A stretch of 64,000 nucleotides of DNA from Streptococcus infantis (GTDB lineage: Bacteria; Bacillota; Bacilli; Lactobacillales; Streptococcaceae), in the NCBI RefSeq assembly GCF_019929665.1, contig NZ_JAHZPZ010000004.1, positions 62,001-126,000 of the forward strand, in the 5' to 3' direction. The notes under the pieces were generated by a model, which was given only the letters and a program-made list of their open reading frames with translations, searched no databases and was not told the origin of the DNA. The first letter of the stretch is position 1. Each line of letters starts with the position of its first letter. Of the stretch, positions 1-9,067 are shown piece by piece. A program made the translations under genes and the position numbers.

Positions 1-2
1 AT

Positions 3-638
3 ATCCATGGTTTTTCATGGTATGAGACCCTTGCTCATCACCAACTCCCTGTCCATCTAGAAAATGATGCCAACTGTGTTGGACTTAGTGAACTGCTGGC
101 TCATCCTGAGATTGAAAATGCAGCCTGTGTCGTTATTGGTACAGGGATCGGTGGAGCTATGATTATCAATGGCAAAATTCACCGTGGTCGCCATGGCTTG
201 GGTGGAGAGTTTGGTTACATGACAATTATCGAACCAGCAGAAAAACTCAATAACTGGTCACAACTAGCTTCTACAGGAAACATGGTTCGTTATGTGATTG
301 AAAAATCAGGTCAGTCAGACTGGGATGGCCGTAAGGTTTATCAAGAGGCTGCAGCAGGCAATGCCCTTTGCCAAGAAGCCATTGAGCGTATGAATCGTAA
401 TCTAGCTCAAGGACTACTCAATATTCAGTACCTGATCGACCCAGATGTCATTAGCCTAGGTGGCTCTATCAGTCAGAACCCAGATTTTATCAAAGGGGTG
501 CAAAAAGCGGTAGACGTCTTTGTGAAAAAATATGAAGAGTATACAATTGCGCCAGTGATCCAAGCATGCACTTATCAGGCAGATGCCAATCTCTACGGTG
601 CCCTTGTCAACTGGTTACAGGAGGAAAACCAATGGTAA
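3..638 (+). CDS. ROK-family sugar kinase, 3' part (truncated by window start)
   Basis: The reading frame is open from the first base, so the N-terminal phosphate-binding segment lies outside the window. Visible family marks are an ENDAN segment, the GTGIGGA glycine loop and an HGLGGEFGY segment, all typical of ROK kinases acting on glucose, N-acetylmannosamine or similar sugars. The CGxxGC zinc cluster common in ROK kinases is absent: the stretch after GEFGY has no cysteines. The gene overlaps the downstream hexosaminidase by 7 bases, which implies co-transcription and translational coupling. I infer that it phosphorylates a sugar released from host N-glycans. The substrate cannot be read from the sequence. 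Confidence 0.9.
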   Translation: MHGFSWYETLAHHQLPVHLENDANCVGLSELLAHPEIENAACVVIGTGIGGAMIINGKIHRGRHGLGGEFGYMTIIEPAEKLNNWSQLASTGNMVRYVIEKSGQSDWDGRKVYQEAAAGNALCQEAIERMNRNLAQGLLNIQYLIDPDVISLGGSISQNPDFIKGVQKAVDVFVKKYEEYTIAPVIQACTYQADANLYGALVNWLQEENQW

Positions 639-2512
639 ATTTTACCGGAATTAGCAGTAAACAACAGCAAGCTATAGACTTACTTCAAAAGCACATTTCT
701 CTACCAGATGTAGAAGTGGCAGTCGCTCAGTCTGACCAAGCTTCTATCTCTATCAAGGGTGAGGGCGGAGAATATCAATTGACTTATCGCAAACCTCACC
801 AACTCTATCGCGCCTTGTCTGTTCTCGCAACAGCTTTAGTAGAAGGTGATAAGGTGGAGATTGAGGAACAAGCGGCTTATGAAGATTTAGCCTACATGGC
901 GGATTGTTCCCGTAATGCGGTTCTAAATGTTGCATCTGCCAAGCAGATGATTGAAGTCTTAGCTCTGATGGGTTATTCAACCTTTGAGCTCTACATGGAA
1001 GATACCTATCAGATTGAAGGGCAACCTTATTTTGGTTATTTCCGCGGGGCTTATTCAGCTGAGGAATTACAGGAAATCGAAGCCTATGCCCAGCAGTTTG
1101 ATATGACTTTTGTTCCTTGTATCCAGACCTTGGCCCACTTATCAGCCTTTGTCAAATGGGGCGTCAAAGAAGTGCAAGAACTCCGCGATGTAGAGGATAT
1201 TCTCCTCATCGGTGAAGAAAAAGTCTACGATCTGATTGACGGTATGTTTGCTACTTTGTCTAAACTACAAACTCGCAAGGTCAATATCGGGATGGACGAA
1301 GCTCACTTGGTTGGTTTGGGACGTTACCTTATCCTAAACGGTGTGGTTGATCGTAGCCTCCTCATGTGCCAACACTTGGAGCGTGTGTTGGATATTGCAG
1401 ACAAGTATGGTTTCCACTGCCAGATGTGGAGCGATATGTTCTTCAAGCTCATGTCAGCAGATGGCCAGTACGACCGTGAGGTGGAAATTCCAGAAGAAAC
1501 TCGTGTTTACCTTGACCGTCTCAAAGACCGTGTGACCTTGGTTTACTGGGATTATTACCAAGATAGCGAGGAAAAATACAACCGTAACTTTAATAATCAC
1601 CACAAGATTAGCCAGGATATCGCCTTTGCAGGTGGTGCTTGGAAATGGATTGGTTTTACACCACACAACCAATTTAGCCGCTTAGTAGCTATTGAAGCCA
1701 ATAAAGCTTGCCGTGCCAATCAGATTAAGGAAGTTATTGTGACTGGCTGGGCAGATAATGGTGGAGAAACAGCCCAGTTCTCTATTCTGCCTAGCTTGCA
1801 AATCTGGGCGGAACTCAGCTATCGTAATGATTTAGAGCGTCTATCTGCCCATTTCAAGACCAATACAGGTCTATCCGTTGAGGACTTCAAGCAACTTGAT
1901 CTTGCCAACCTCTTGCCAGATCTACCAGACAATCTCAGTGGGATTAATCCCAACCGCTATGTCTTTTATCAGGATGTTCTCTGTCCAATCCTTGATAAGC
2001 ACATGACTCCTGAACAGGACAAACCACACTTTGCCCAGGCAGCTGAGACTCTTGCTGCTATTAAAGAAAAAGCTGGTGCCTATGCTTATCTTTTCGAAAC
2101 TCAGGCCCAGTTGAATGCTATTTTAAGTGGCAAGGTTGATGTAGGCCGACGCATTCGTCAAGCCTATCAAGCAGATGATAAAGAAAGCTTGCAACAAATT
2201 GCTAGGGAAGAATTACCAAAATTAAGAAGCCAGATTGAAACCTTCCACAAGCTCTTTAGCCAGCAATGGTTGAAAGAAAACAAGGTCTTTGGCTTGGATA
2301 CAGTAGATATCCGTATGGGTGGGCTCTTGCAACGAATTAAGCGAGCAGAAAGCCGTATCGAGGCTTATTTGGCTGGTCAAATTGACCGCATCGAAGAATT
2401 AGAAGTCGAAATTCTTCCATTTACTGACTTCTACGCAGATAAGGACTTCGCAGCAACGACAGCCAACCAATGGCATACTATTGCGACAGCATCGACTATT
2501 TATACGACCTAG
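632..2512 (+). CDS. GH20 family exo-beta-N-acetylglucosaminidase (GH20C type)
   Basis: A 626-residue protein with no signal peptide, so an intracellular glycosidase. The start is the ATG at 632 behind AGGAGG, because upstream in-frame codons lie inside the ROK gene. A conserved NIGMDEAH segment carries the Asp222-Glu223 pair expected for GH20 substrate-assisted catalysis, and the whole chain reads like pneumococcal GH20C (SP_2141 from memory). This enzyme removes terminal beta-linked HexNAc from imported glycan fragments. Its neighbours, a ROK kinase upstream and an N-glycan type ABC importer downstream, fit a cytoplasmic N-glycan trimming route. Confidence 0.93.
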   Translation: MVNFTGISSKQQQAIDLLQKHISLPDVEVAVAQSDQASISIKGEGGEYQLTYRKPHQLYRALSVLATALVEGDKVEIEEQAAYEDLAYMADCSRNAVLNVASAKQMIEVLALMGYSTFELYMEDTYQIEGQPYFGYFRGAYSAEELQEIEAYAQQFDMTFVPCIQTLAHLSAFVKWGVKEVQELRDVEDILLIGEEKVYDLIDGMFATLSKLQTRKVNIGMDEAHLVGLGRYLILNGVVDRSLLMCQHLERVLDIADKYGFHCQMWSDMFFKLMSADGQYDREVEIPEETRVYLDRLKDRVTLVYWDYYQDSEEKYNRNFNNHHKISQDIAFAGGAWKWIGFTPHNQFSRLVAIEANKACRANQIKEVIVTGWADNGGETAQFSILPSLQIWAELSYRNDLERLSAHFKTNTGLSVEDFKQLDLANLLPDLPDNLSGINPNRYVFYQDVLCPILDKHMTPEQDKPHFAQAAETLAAIKEKAGAYAYLFETQAQLNAILSGKVDVGRRIRQAYQADDKESLQQIAREELPKLRSQIETFHKLFSQQWLKENKVFGLDTVDIRMGGLLQRIKRAESRIEAYLAGQIDRIEELEVEILPFTDFYADKDFAATTANQWHTIATASTIYTT

Positions 2513-2531
2513 AAATTTATCACAGATAGCC

Positions 2532-2567
2532 AAACATCTCCTTTTAAATACATGGAGATGTTTTTTG
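2532..2567 (+). terminator. Rho-independent terminator after GH20 gene
   Basis: A 10-bp stem (AAACATCTCC pairing with GGAGATGTTT) is followed by a T run. It lies 20 bases past the hexosaminidase stop and separates that operon from the BOX element and the lipoprotein gene. Confidence 0.85.
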
Positions 2568-2602
2568 ATTTGGAGGTTGGGAAGGAGTATAATGAAGGTA
2601 TA

Positions 2603-2707
2603 ATACTCTTCTAAAATCAAATTCAAACCACGTCAGCTTCGCCTTGCCGTACTCAAGTACAGCCTGCGGCTCGCTTCCTAGTTTGCTCTTTGATTTTCAT
2701 TGAGTAT
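2603..2707. repeat. BOX element, boxA-boxC form without boxB
   Basis: The stretch has the pneumococcal BOX hallmarks: inverted ends ATACTC and GAGTAT, a left part with AAACCACGTCAGCTTCGCC, and a right part with TGCGGCTCGCTTCCTAGTTT running into the TTTGATTTTCATTGAG end. Only a short linker with an ACTCAAGT motif joins A and C, so no boxB copy is present. The element lies 23 bases before a lipoprotein start codon, and BOX elements can alter expression of adjacent genes. Family assignment is from memory of the BOX consensus. Confidence 0.85.
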
Positions 2708-2730
2708 AAGGATAGTTTGGAGGTCTGACC

Positions 2731-3846
2731 ATGAAAAAGCTACTACTAGTCCTAGGTGCGAGTATGCTAGTTTTATCTGCTTGCCACAAGGCGACAGAAG
2801 ATAGCGTAACTAGTCAGTCAACATCAAGGGAGCAACAAACCAAGGAAGTAACCAACTATTTTCACTACCTAGCGGATTCCTATCAAAAGGCTCTTGCACA
2901 CGGAAAAGAAGCCAAGGATACAAGTGTTCAATCCCCCATGTCTGCCACCGTTGTAGTTATGGAAGAACTCCAGTTATCTAATCCGACTGACCAAGCTTTG
3001 ATTATGAAGAACTACTCGGATTTTCAGAAGCTAATCCAATACAATACCGAAAAGTGGCAGGAAGAGTTTGTAAGCTGGGCTTCTTCTATGGGACAGTCCT
3101 ATCATAGACTGGAGCATAGAAACTTTGACGAAAAAAATGAACTCATCAAAAAAATAGAAACAACAACTGTTTCTAAGAAAAGAGTCCGATGGAATATTTT
3201 CGGGGTGTCCAGTGATAATGCATATGATTACTTGGTTTTGGATGCCTACTATGACTACCAAGCCAGACATTTCTACCTATTTACACTCAAGGATGGGCAA
3301 GCACAGGTCTTGTATGCCGATAAGACACTAGAAACTATCAGTGATGCGAATTTTGAAGAGACTGAAAACACAGATTTAGCGCAAGGTTTTAAGGAATATC
3401 TATTAAAAACAAGCGTAGCTACAGAGAATGAGCCAGATACAGACTATAGTGCTCTAACAGACAAGATAAAAACAGCCATGGAATCCTATTCAGATAGTAA
3501 AGGTGAAAGATTTAAGTCGACTAACCTAGCAACATATGGTCGTTATTATGGACTTGCAGTCCCAGATCAGATGATGCAATTTGGACAAGTGGATGGAGAG
3601 AACTATACTTTTAAATGGTTCGACCATATTGCTGGTGTTGGTGAAAAACGGTTTGAAATCTTAGCCTGCTATGTGAATGAAGCAGGGACAGAGGTGATTC
3701 TCTTTGGCTACAAGGATGGTCGCCCTACTATTTTACATACTGAGGGGCAACCGGAGATTGAGAAAAACGAAGCAGGTACCATTATAAATGCCCAGGTTCA
3801 TTTTGTTGATTTTCACCAACCGATATTGGAAGGAGTTTTCAATTAG
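2731..3846 (+). CDS. Putative lipoprotein, DUF4767-like
   Basis: A 371-residue protein starting with a lipoprotein signal, a hydrophobic stretch ending LSAC with the lipidated Cys near residue 18, followed by a Ser/Thr/Gln-rich linker. The body contains a WASSMGQSY segment and a FYLFTLKDGQ ... NFEETENTDLAQGF segment. These resemble what I remember of DUF4767, a domain of uncharacterised lactobacillales lipoproteins. The extreme C-terminus repeats part of this pattern. RBS GGAGG precedes the ATG. The gene stands alone between the BOX element and a terminator. No function can be assigned; the DUF4767 link is an inference. Confidence 0.75.
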   Translation: MKKLLLVLGASMLVLSACHKATEDSVTSQSTSREQQTKEVTNYFHYLADSYQKALAHGKEAKDTSVQSPMSATVVVMEELQLSNPTDQALIMKNYSDFQKLIQYNTEKWQEEFVSWASSMGQSYHRLEHRNFDEKNELIKKIETTTVSKKRVRWNIFGVSSDNAYDYLVLDAYYDYQARHFYLFTLKDGQAQVLYADKTLETISDANFEETENTDLAQGFKEYLLKTSVATENEPDTDYSALTDKIKTAMESYSDSKGERFKSTNLATYGRYYGLAVPDQMMQFGQVDGENYTFKWFDHIAGVGEKRFEILACYVNEAGTEVILFGYKDGRPTILHTEGQPEIEKNEAGTIINAQVHFVDFHQPILEGVFN

Positions 3847-3913
3847 TAGAGATGGGGAACACCTCTTGCAGGCAGAGTGTTTCCCGTGAAACCTATTCTT
3901 ATATAAAAAAGTT

Positions 3914-3944
3914 CTCCACATAAAATAATTTGTGGAGTTTTTTC
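3914..3944 (+). terminator. Terminator after lipoprotein gene
   Basis: CTCCACA pairs with TGTGGAG around a 10-base AT loop, followed directly by six Ts. Confidence 0.85.
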
Positions 3945-3980
3945 TATAATTTGTAGTTTAAACTGTCCTAAAAATAAGAG

Positions 3981-4005
3981 TATACTATTTTTGTAAACGT
4001 TATCA
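3981..4005 (+). promoter_or_regulatory. Promoter -10 with perfect cre site for the N-glycan importer operon
   Basis: A -10 box TATACT (3981-3986) is followed after four bases by TTGTAAACGTTATCA (3991-4005). This matches the CcpA operator consensus WTGNAARCGNWWWCA at every position. A cre over the expected transcription start predicts CcpA repression in glucose. No convincing -35 is visible 17 bases upstream. The cre match is seen in the sequence; the regulation is inferred. Confidence 0.85.
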
Positions 4006-4058
4006 AATGCAAAAATGTGAGATTATGAAGTTTTAAAAAAATAAAAAGGGAGGAAATT

Positions 4059-4988
4059 ATGAATAAGTTTTCAAAAACTTTAAGAGATAATTGGATTTTT
4101 CTCTTAATGGTTCTACCAGGAACAATTTGGTTGATTTTATTCTTCTACATTCCAGTTTTTGGGAATGTGGTTGCCTTCAAAGACTACCATATGACTGGTG
4201 AAGGATTTGTCCACAGTATTATAAATAGTAAATGGGTCGGACTAGATAACTTTAAATTCTTGTTTAGTTCGAAAGATGCCTTTATCATCACTCGAAACAC
4301 TGTACTTTACAACCTTGGATTTATCTTTATCGGTTTGATTGTATCAGTTGGTATTGCCATTATCCTTAGTGAACTTCGATCTAAGAGAATGGTTAAAATC
4401 TACCAAACCTCTATGTTGTTTCCTTACTTCCTATCTTGGGTTATCATCAGTTTCTTTACAGATGCTTTCCTAAACATCGATAAAGGGCTTATCAACCACA
4501 CCTTAGAAGCCCTTGGAATGAAGGGTATTAACTTCTACGCTGATGTCAGTATCTGGCCTTACCTTCTCCTTTTCCTAGGTATCTGGAAAGGCTTTGGATA
4601 TAGTAGTGTGATGTACTACGCAACTATCATGGGAATTGACCCAACTTACTACGAAGCAGCGACAGTGGACGGTGCTAGCAAATGGCAACGTATCCGTAAC
4701 GTAACCATCCCTCAGTTGACACCACTTGTGACAGTATTGACCATCCTTGCAGTCGGAAACATCTTCCGTGCAGACTTCGGTCTCTTCTACCAAATCCCTC
4801 ACAACGCTGGTCAGCTCTATAGTGTAACAAACGTATTGGACGTCTATGTCTTTAACGGATTGACTCAGACAGCAGATATCGGTATGGCTTCAGCAGCCGG
4901 TCTCTATCAGTCAGTCGTCGGTTTGATTCTCGTTATCCTATCAAACTTACTTGCAAGACGTGTTGATCCTAACTCAGCACTATTCTAG
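4059..4988 (+). CDS. ABC sugar importer permease, NgtP1-like
   Basis: A 309-residue inner-membrane protein with about six membrane segments and the EAA loop of LplB-type permeases (EAATVDGASKWQRI near residues 198-212), which docks to the ATPase. It reads like the pneumococcal permease SP_0090, part of the N-glycan transporter NgtS-NgtP1-NgtP2. The start follows GGGAGG. It is the first gene of a three-gene operon (two permeases, then the binding lipoprotein) with no ATPase gene. As in related CUT1-type systems, a shared ATPase such as MsmK is probably used. Confidence 0.88.
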   Translation: MNKFSKTLRDNWIFLLMVLPGTIWLILFFYIPVFGNVVAFKDYHMTGEGFVHSIINSKWVGLDNFKFLFSSKDAFIITRNTVLYNLGFIFIGLIVSVGIAIILSELRSKRMVKIYQTSMLFPYFLSWVIISFFTDAFLNIDKGLINHTLEALGMKGINFYADVSIWPYLLLFLGIWKGFGYSSVMYYATIMGIDPTYYEAATVDGASKWQRIRNVTIPQLTPLVTVLTILAVGNIFRADFGLFYQIPHNAGQLYSVTNVLDVYVFNGLTQTADIGMASAAGLYQSVVGLILVILSNLLARRVDPNSALF

Positions 4989-5001
4989 AAAGGAGGAGCA
5001 T

Positions 5002-5922
5002 ATGGCAAAAAAAATTCAAAAAGAAAAAATTGATAATGTTGGCATACACTCCTTCAGCAAAAAGGCAGATATCTTCTTTAGTATCATATCTGGTTTGCTG
5101 GCCTTCTCTTGTATCTTGCCTTTCATCTTCGTAATCATTATTTCAGTTACAAATGAGAAGAGTATTGTTCAATATGGATATAGCTTTTTCCCATCACAGT
5201 TTGGATTAGATGGTTTTGAGTTTTTGGCTCAGTTTAAAGACAAAATTTTACAAGCGCTCTTTATCTCAGCCTTTGTGACAGTTGTCGGTACATTGACAAA
5301 CGTATTCATCACAACAACATACGCTTATGCCATTTCACGTTCAACATTTAAGTATCGCAAATTCTTTACAATCTTTGCTCTTCTTAGTATGTTGTTCAAT
5401 GCTGGTTTGGTACCAGGCTATATCGTGGTAACTCAGTTACTTCACTTGGGTGATACTATTTGGGCCTTGATTGTTCCGATGCTTCTATCACCATTCAACA
5501 TCATGTTGATGCGGTCTTTCTTCAAGAAAACCATTCCAGAAGCAATCCTCGAATCAGCTCGTATCGATGGTGCTAGCGAGGCGCGGATCTTCTTCCAAAT
5601 CTGTTTACCACTCTCTCTTCCAGGGATTGCAACTATCACACTTTTGACAGCACTTGGATTCTGGAACGACTGGTTCAATGCCCTTCTTTACATCAAGAGT
5701 GACAACTTGTATCCATTGCAATATTTGCTCATGCAAATTCAAAACAACATGGATTACATTGCTAAGTCAGTTGGGATGTCAGGACAACTTGCAGTTGCCC
5801 TACCAAAAGAAACAGGTCGTATGGCCATGGTCGTAGTTGCGACTGTTCCAATTGCGATTCTCTATCCATTCTTCCAACGCTACTTTGTAAAAGGTTTAAC
5901 TATCGGTGGTGTTAAAGAATAA
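5002..5922 (+). CDS. ABC sugar importer permease, NgtP2-like
   Basis: A 306-residue permease of the CUT1 family with six predicted membrane segments. Its EAA loop reads ESARIDGASEARIFFQI near residues 183-199. The start is the ATG at 5002, eight bases after AGGAGG and 13 bases past the upstream permease stop; a longer in-frame ORF from 4951 would run back into that gene. It is the partner subunit of the upstream permease in the N-glycan importer and matches pneumococcal SP_0091 as I remember it. Confidence 0.88.
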   Translation: MAKKIQKEKIDNVGIHSFSKKADIFFSIISGLLAFSCILPFIFVIIISVTNEKSIVQYGYSFFPSQFGLDGFEFLAQFKDKILQALFISAFVTVVGTLTNVFITTTYAYAISRSTFKYRKFFTIFALLSMLFNAGLVPGYIVVTQLLHLGDTIWALIVPMLLSPFNIMLMRSFFKKTIPEAILESARIDGASEARIFFQICLPLSLPGIATITLLTALGFWNDWFNALLYIKSDNLYPLQYLLMQIQNNMDYIAKSVGMSGQLAVALPKETGRMAMVVVATVPIAILYPFFQRYFVKGLTIGGVKE

Positions 5923-6029
5923 GAGACACTGAGAAACAAGCTTTCTCTACCCCTATCTAACTTTTCTTTGTTGAAAAGTAGATCACTAAAATTGTTTTAA
6001 ATTTAAAAATAAAAAAAGGAGTTTTTATC

Positions 6030-7514
6030 ATGAAAAACTGGAAAAAATATGCTTTTGCATCTGCTAGCCTTGTAGCTTTAGCTGCTAGCCTCGCTGCTTG
6101 TGGAAACCTTAAAGGTAACAACCAAAAAGCTGCTGACTCAGCTTCAGGTGACAAAACTGTTATCAAAATGTACCAAATCGGTGACAAACCAGATAACTTG
6201 GATGAGTTGCTAGAGAATGCAAACAAAATCATCGGAGAAAAAGTTGGTGCTAAATTAGATATCCAATACCTTGGATGGGGTGACTACGGTAAGAAAATGT
6301 CAGTTATCACTTCATCAGGTGAAAACTATGATATCGCATTTGCAGATAACTACGTTGTAAACGCTCAAAAAGGTGCTTATGCTGACTTGACAGAATTGTA
6401 CAAGAAAGAAGGAGCTGACCTTTACAAAGCACTTGACCCAGCTTACATCAAAGGTAACACTGTAAATGGTAAAATCTATGCAGTTCCAGTTGCAGCCAAC
6501 GTTGCATCTTCACAAAACTTTGCTTTCAACGGCCCACTTCTTGAAAAATATGGTATCGATATCTCAGGTGTAACTTCATACGAAACACTTGAACCAGTCT
6601 TGAAACAAATTAAAGAAAAAGCTCCAGATGTAATGCCATTCGCTGTTGGTAAAAACTTTATTCCATCAGAAAACTTTGACTACCCAGTTGCAAATGGTCT
6701 TCCATTCGTCATCGACCTTGAAGGCGACACTACTAAGATCGTAAACCGTTACGAAGTTCCTCGTTTCGTAGAACACTTGAAGACTATGCACAAATACTAT
6801 GAAGCAGGATACATTCCAAAAGACGTAGCAACTAGTGATACTTCATATGACCTTACTCAAGATACTTGGCTTGTTCGTGAAGAAACAGTGGGACCAGCTG
6901 ACTACGGTAGCAGCTTGCTTTCTCGTGTTGCTAACAGAGACATCCAAATCAAACCATTTACTAACTTCATCAAGAAAAACCAAACAACTCAAGTTGCAAA
7001 CTTTGTAATCTCAAACAACTCTAAGAACAAAGAAAAAGCAATGGAAGTGTTGAACCTCTTGAACACTAACCCAGAACTCTTGAACGGACTTGTTTATGGA
7101 CCAGAAGGCAAGAACTGGGAAAAAGTTCCAGGTAAAGAAAACCGTGTTAAAGTTCTTGATGGATACAAAGGAAACACTCACATGTCAGGATGGAACACTG
7201 GTAACAACTGGATCCTTTACATCAACGAAAACGTTACAGATGAACAAATTGCACAATCTAAGAAAGACTTGGAAACTGCAAAAGAATCTCCAGCGCTTGG
7301 ATTCATCTTCAACACTGACAACGTGAAATCTGAAATCTCAGCTATCACTAACACTATGCAACAATTCGATACAGCTATCAACACTGGTACTGTAGACCCA
7401 GAAAAAGCTATTCCAGAATTGATGGAAAAACTTAAATCTGAAGGTGCTTACCAAAAAGTATTGGATGAAATGCAAAAACAATACGACGAATTCTTGAAAA
7501 GCAAAAAATCTTAA
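6030..7514 (+). CDS. ngtS: N-glycan binding lipoprotein of ABC importer (NgtS-like)
   Basis: A 494-residue extracellular solute-binding lipoprotein. The signal ends LAAC with Cys24 as the lipidation site, followed by a Ser/Ala-rich linker and a two-lobe binding fold of the large oligosaccharide-binding class. The sequence (MYQIGDKPDNLDEL, ITSSGENYDIAFADNY, SGWNTGNNWILY) reads almost word for word like pneumococcal NgtS (SP_0092), which captures complex N-glycans trimmed at the cell surface. A 107-base AT-rich gap separates it from the second permease, and a strong terminator follows. Codon use is biased as in highly expressed genes. Confidence 0.92.
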   Translation: MKNWKKYAFASASLVALAASLAACGNLKGNNQKAADSASGDKTVIKMYQIGDKPDNLDELLENANKIIGEKVGAKLDIQYLGWGDYGKKMSVITSSGENYDIAFADNYVVNAQKGAYADLTELYKKEGADLYKALDPAYIKGNTVNGKIYAVPVAANVASSQNFAFNGPLLEKYGIDISGVTSYETLEPVLKQIKEKAPDVMPFAVGKNFIPSENFDYPVANGLPFVIDLEGDTTKIVNRYEVPRFVEHLKTMHKYYEAGYIPKDVATSDTSYDLTQDTWLVREETVGPADYGSSLLSRVANRDIQIKPFTNFIKKNQTTQVANFVISNNSKNKEKAMEVLNLLNTNPELLNGLVYGPEGKNWEKVPGKENRVKVLDGYKGNTHMSGWNTGNNWILYINENVTDEQIAQSKKDLETAKESPALGFIFNTDNVKSEISAITNTMQQFDTAINTGTVDPEKAIPELMEKLKSEGAYQKVLDEMQKQYDEFLKSKKS

Positions 7515-7552
7515 GATAGATTGATTTCGTGTATTCATTCCTAAAAGATGCG

Positions 7553-7600
7553 ATCACTGCCTTGTCTGGAGTTTTCCAGACGGGGTGGTGATTCTTTTTT
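7553..7600 (+). terminator. Terminator after ngtS
   Basis: A long hairpin with 18-base arms (starting ATCACTGCC and closing GGTGGTGAT) around a GTTT loop is followed by a T run. It closes the importer operon. Confidence 0.88.
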
Positions 7601-7672
7601 GAATATTTGCATATAATTATCTGCATTTCAAAACCAGGCATTTGCCTTACAAGTAGCGTTGGTAATAGGTAT

Positions 7673-7824
7673 ATGAAAAAATACCATCTACTCCTAGAAA
7701 TCAGTGCAATTTTTTCTGGTTTCGAAATCTTATCAGTCTTGTCTTTATTGGCATCATGATTAGTAATTTATTCAAGACAGGCCATGGATATCTTTTTGTT
7801 AACTTTTCTTCATCGAATATTTAA
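7673..7824 (+). pseudogene. Remnant of a membrane-protein gene (possibly CPBP/CAAX-protease family N-terminus)
   Basis: An ATG at 7673 opens MKKYHLLLEISAIFSG, and near 7718 the reading shifts by one frame to FRNLISLVFIGIMISNLFKTG followed by HGYLF, stopping at 7822. Read across the shift, the two pieces make one continuous hydrophobic protein start. The NLFKTGHGYLF segment resembles the second helix region of streptococcal CPBP (CAAX-type) membrane proteases as I remember them. No metalloprotease motifs remain. The frameshift and truncation indicate a dead gene; the family call is tentative. Confidence 0.5.
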
Positions 7825-7826
7825 TT

Positions 7827-7859
7827 AAAACAAGATCTGAAAATGGGTCTTGTTTTTTA
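7827..7859 (+). terminator. Terminator downstream of the remnant
   Basis: CAAGATC pairs (with one G-T) with GGTCTTG and is followed by six Ts. It sits 3 bases past the stop of the decayed gene and probably once ended it. Confidence 0.75.
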
Positions 7860-7876
7860 TTTTTCGGTCAAATAAA

Positions 7877-7905
7877 TTGCATTCGCTTTCTTGGGAGAGT
7901 ATACT
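7877..7905 (+). promoter_or_regulatory. Sigma-A promoter of trhO
   Basis: TTGCAT (7877-7882), a 17-base spacer, then TATACT (7900-7905), 52 bases before the trhO start codon. Confidence 0.75.
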
Positions 7906-7957
7906 GGTATAGTTGAATGAAAAATTCTGATAATTTAATCTTAGAAAAGAGAAGCAC

Positions 7958-8944
7958 ATGTCAAAAGATATTCGAGTTTTACTTTACTATAAATATGTTC
8001 CCATCGAAAACGCGGAACAATTTGCTGCAGACCACTTGGCTTTCTGTAAGTCTATTGGACTCAAGGGCCGTATTCTAGTAGCTGACGAAGGGATCAACGG
8101 AACCGTTTCTGGTGACTACGAAACAACGCAAAAATACATGGACTACGTTCACAGCCTTCCAGGTATGGAAGACCTCTGGTTCAAGATTGACGAAGAAAGT
8201 GAGCAAGCCTTCAAGAAGATGTTTGTTCGCTACAAAAAGGAAATTGTTCACCTTGGTTTAGAGGATGATAACTTTGATAACGACATCAATCCTCTTGAAA
8301 CAACAGGTGCTTACTTGTCACCAAAAGAATTTAAAGAAGCCCTCCTGGATGAAGATACAGTTGTCCTTGATACCCGTAATGACTATGAGTACGACCTTGG
8401 GCACTTCCGTGGGGCTATCCGTCCTGACATCCGTAACTTCCGTGAATTACCACAATGGGTTCGTGATAACAAGGAAAAATTCATGGATAAACGTGTCGTT
8501 GTTTACTGTACAGGTGGAGTCCGCTGTGAGAAATTCTCTGGCTGGATGGTCCGTGAAGGCTACAAAGATGTCGGTCAATTACACGGAGGAATCGCAACTT
8601 ACGGGAAAGATCCAGAAGTTCAAGGGGAATTTTGGGATGGGAAAATGTATGTCTTTGACGAACGTATTGCAGTCGATGTCAACCATGTCAATCCAACTAT
8701 CGTAGGGAAAGACTGGTTTGATGGAACGCCATGTGAACGTTATGTCAACTGTGGAAATCCATTCTGTAACCGCCGCATCTTGGCATCAGAAGACAACGAA
8801 GACAAATATCTTCGTGGTTGCTCACACGAGTGTCGTGTTCACCCACGTAATCGTTATGTTTTAGAACATGAATTGACACAAGATCAAGTCATCGAGCGTC
8901 TAGCAGCAATTGGTGAGAGCCTAGACCATTCTGAAGTTGTATAA
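7958..8944 (+). CDS. trhO: tRNA uridine(34) hydroxylase, rhodanese domain (TrhO, UPF0176)
   Basis: A 328-residue protein with an N-terminal UPF0176 domain, a central rhodanese domain whose active loop reads [10 protein letters not shown] with catalytic Cys184, and a C-terminal Cys-rich segment ([15 protein letters not shown] ... [13 protein letters not shown]). The family installs 5-hydroxyuridine at the wobble position of certain tRNAs using oxygen. Length is typical for Firmicute TrhO. It is a single-gene unit with its own promoter and terminator. In S. pneumoniae I recall the same gene close to the NgtS operon. Confidence 0.93.
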   Translation: MSKDIRVLLYYKYVPIENAEQFAADHLAFCKSIGLKGRILVADEGINGTVSGDYETTQKYMDYVHSLPGMEDLWFKIDEESEQAFKKMFVRYKKEIVHLGLEDDNFDNDINPLETTGAYLSPKEFKEALLDEDTVVLDTRNDYEYDLGHFRGAIRPDIRNFRELPQWVRDNKEKFMDKRVVVYCTGGVRCEKFSGWMVREGYKDVGQLHGGIATYGKDPEVQGEFWDGKMYVFDERIAVDVNHVNPTIVGKDWFDGTPCERYVNCGNPFCNRRILASEDNEDKYLRGCSHECRVHPRNRYVLEHELTQDQVIERLAAIGESLDHSEVV

Positions 8945-8952
8945 TAAATATT

Positions 8953-8977
8953 AACAGTCCTAAAGGGCTGTTTTTCT
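8953..8977 (+). terminator. Terminator after trhO
   Basis: ACAGTCC pairs with GGGCTGT around TAAA and runs into Ts. Confidence 0.8.
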
Positions 8978-9032
8978 ATGCTTTTGACTAAAAAATCTTA
9001 AATTTGTTTCTGCATCTTTCAGGAAAATGGTG

Positions 9033-9055
9033 TATACTATATGTAAACGATTTCA
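9033..9055 (+). promoter_or_regulatory. Promoter -10 with perfect cre site upstream of the DUF4299 gene
   Basis: TATACT (9033-9038) is followed after two bases by ATGTAAACGATTTCA (9041-9055), another full match to WTGNAARCGNWWWCA. The layout (cre just past the -10) copies the one in front of the N-glycan importer and predicts CcpA repression. The cre lies 13 bases ahead of the start codon. Confidence 0.85.
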
Positions 9056-9067
9056 AAGGAGCCCATT

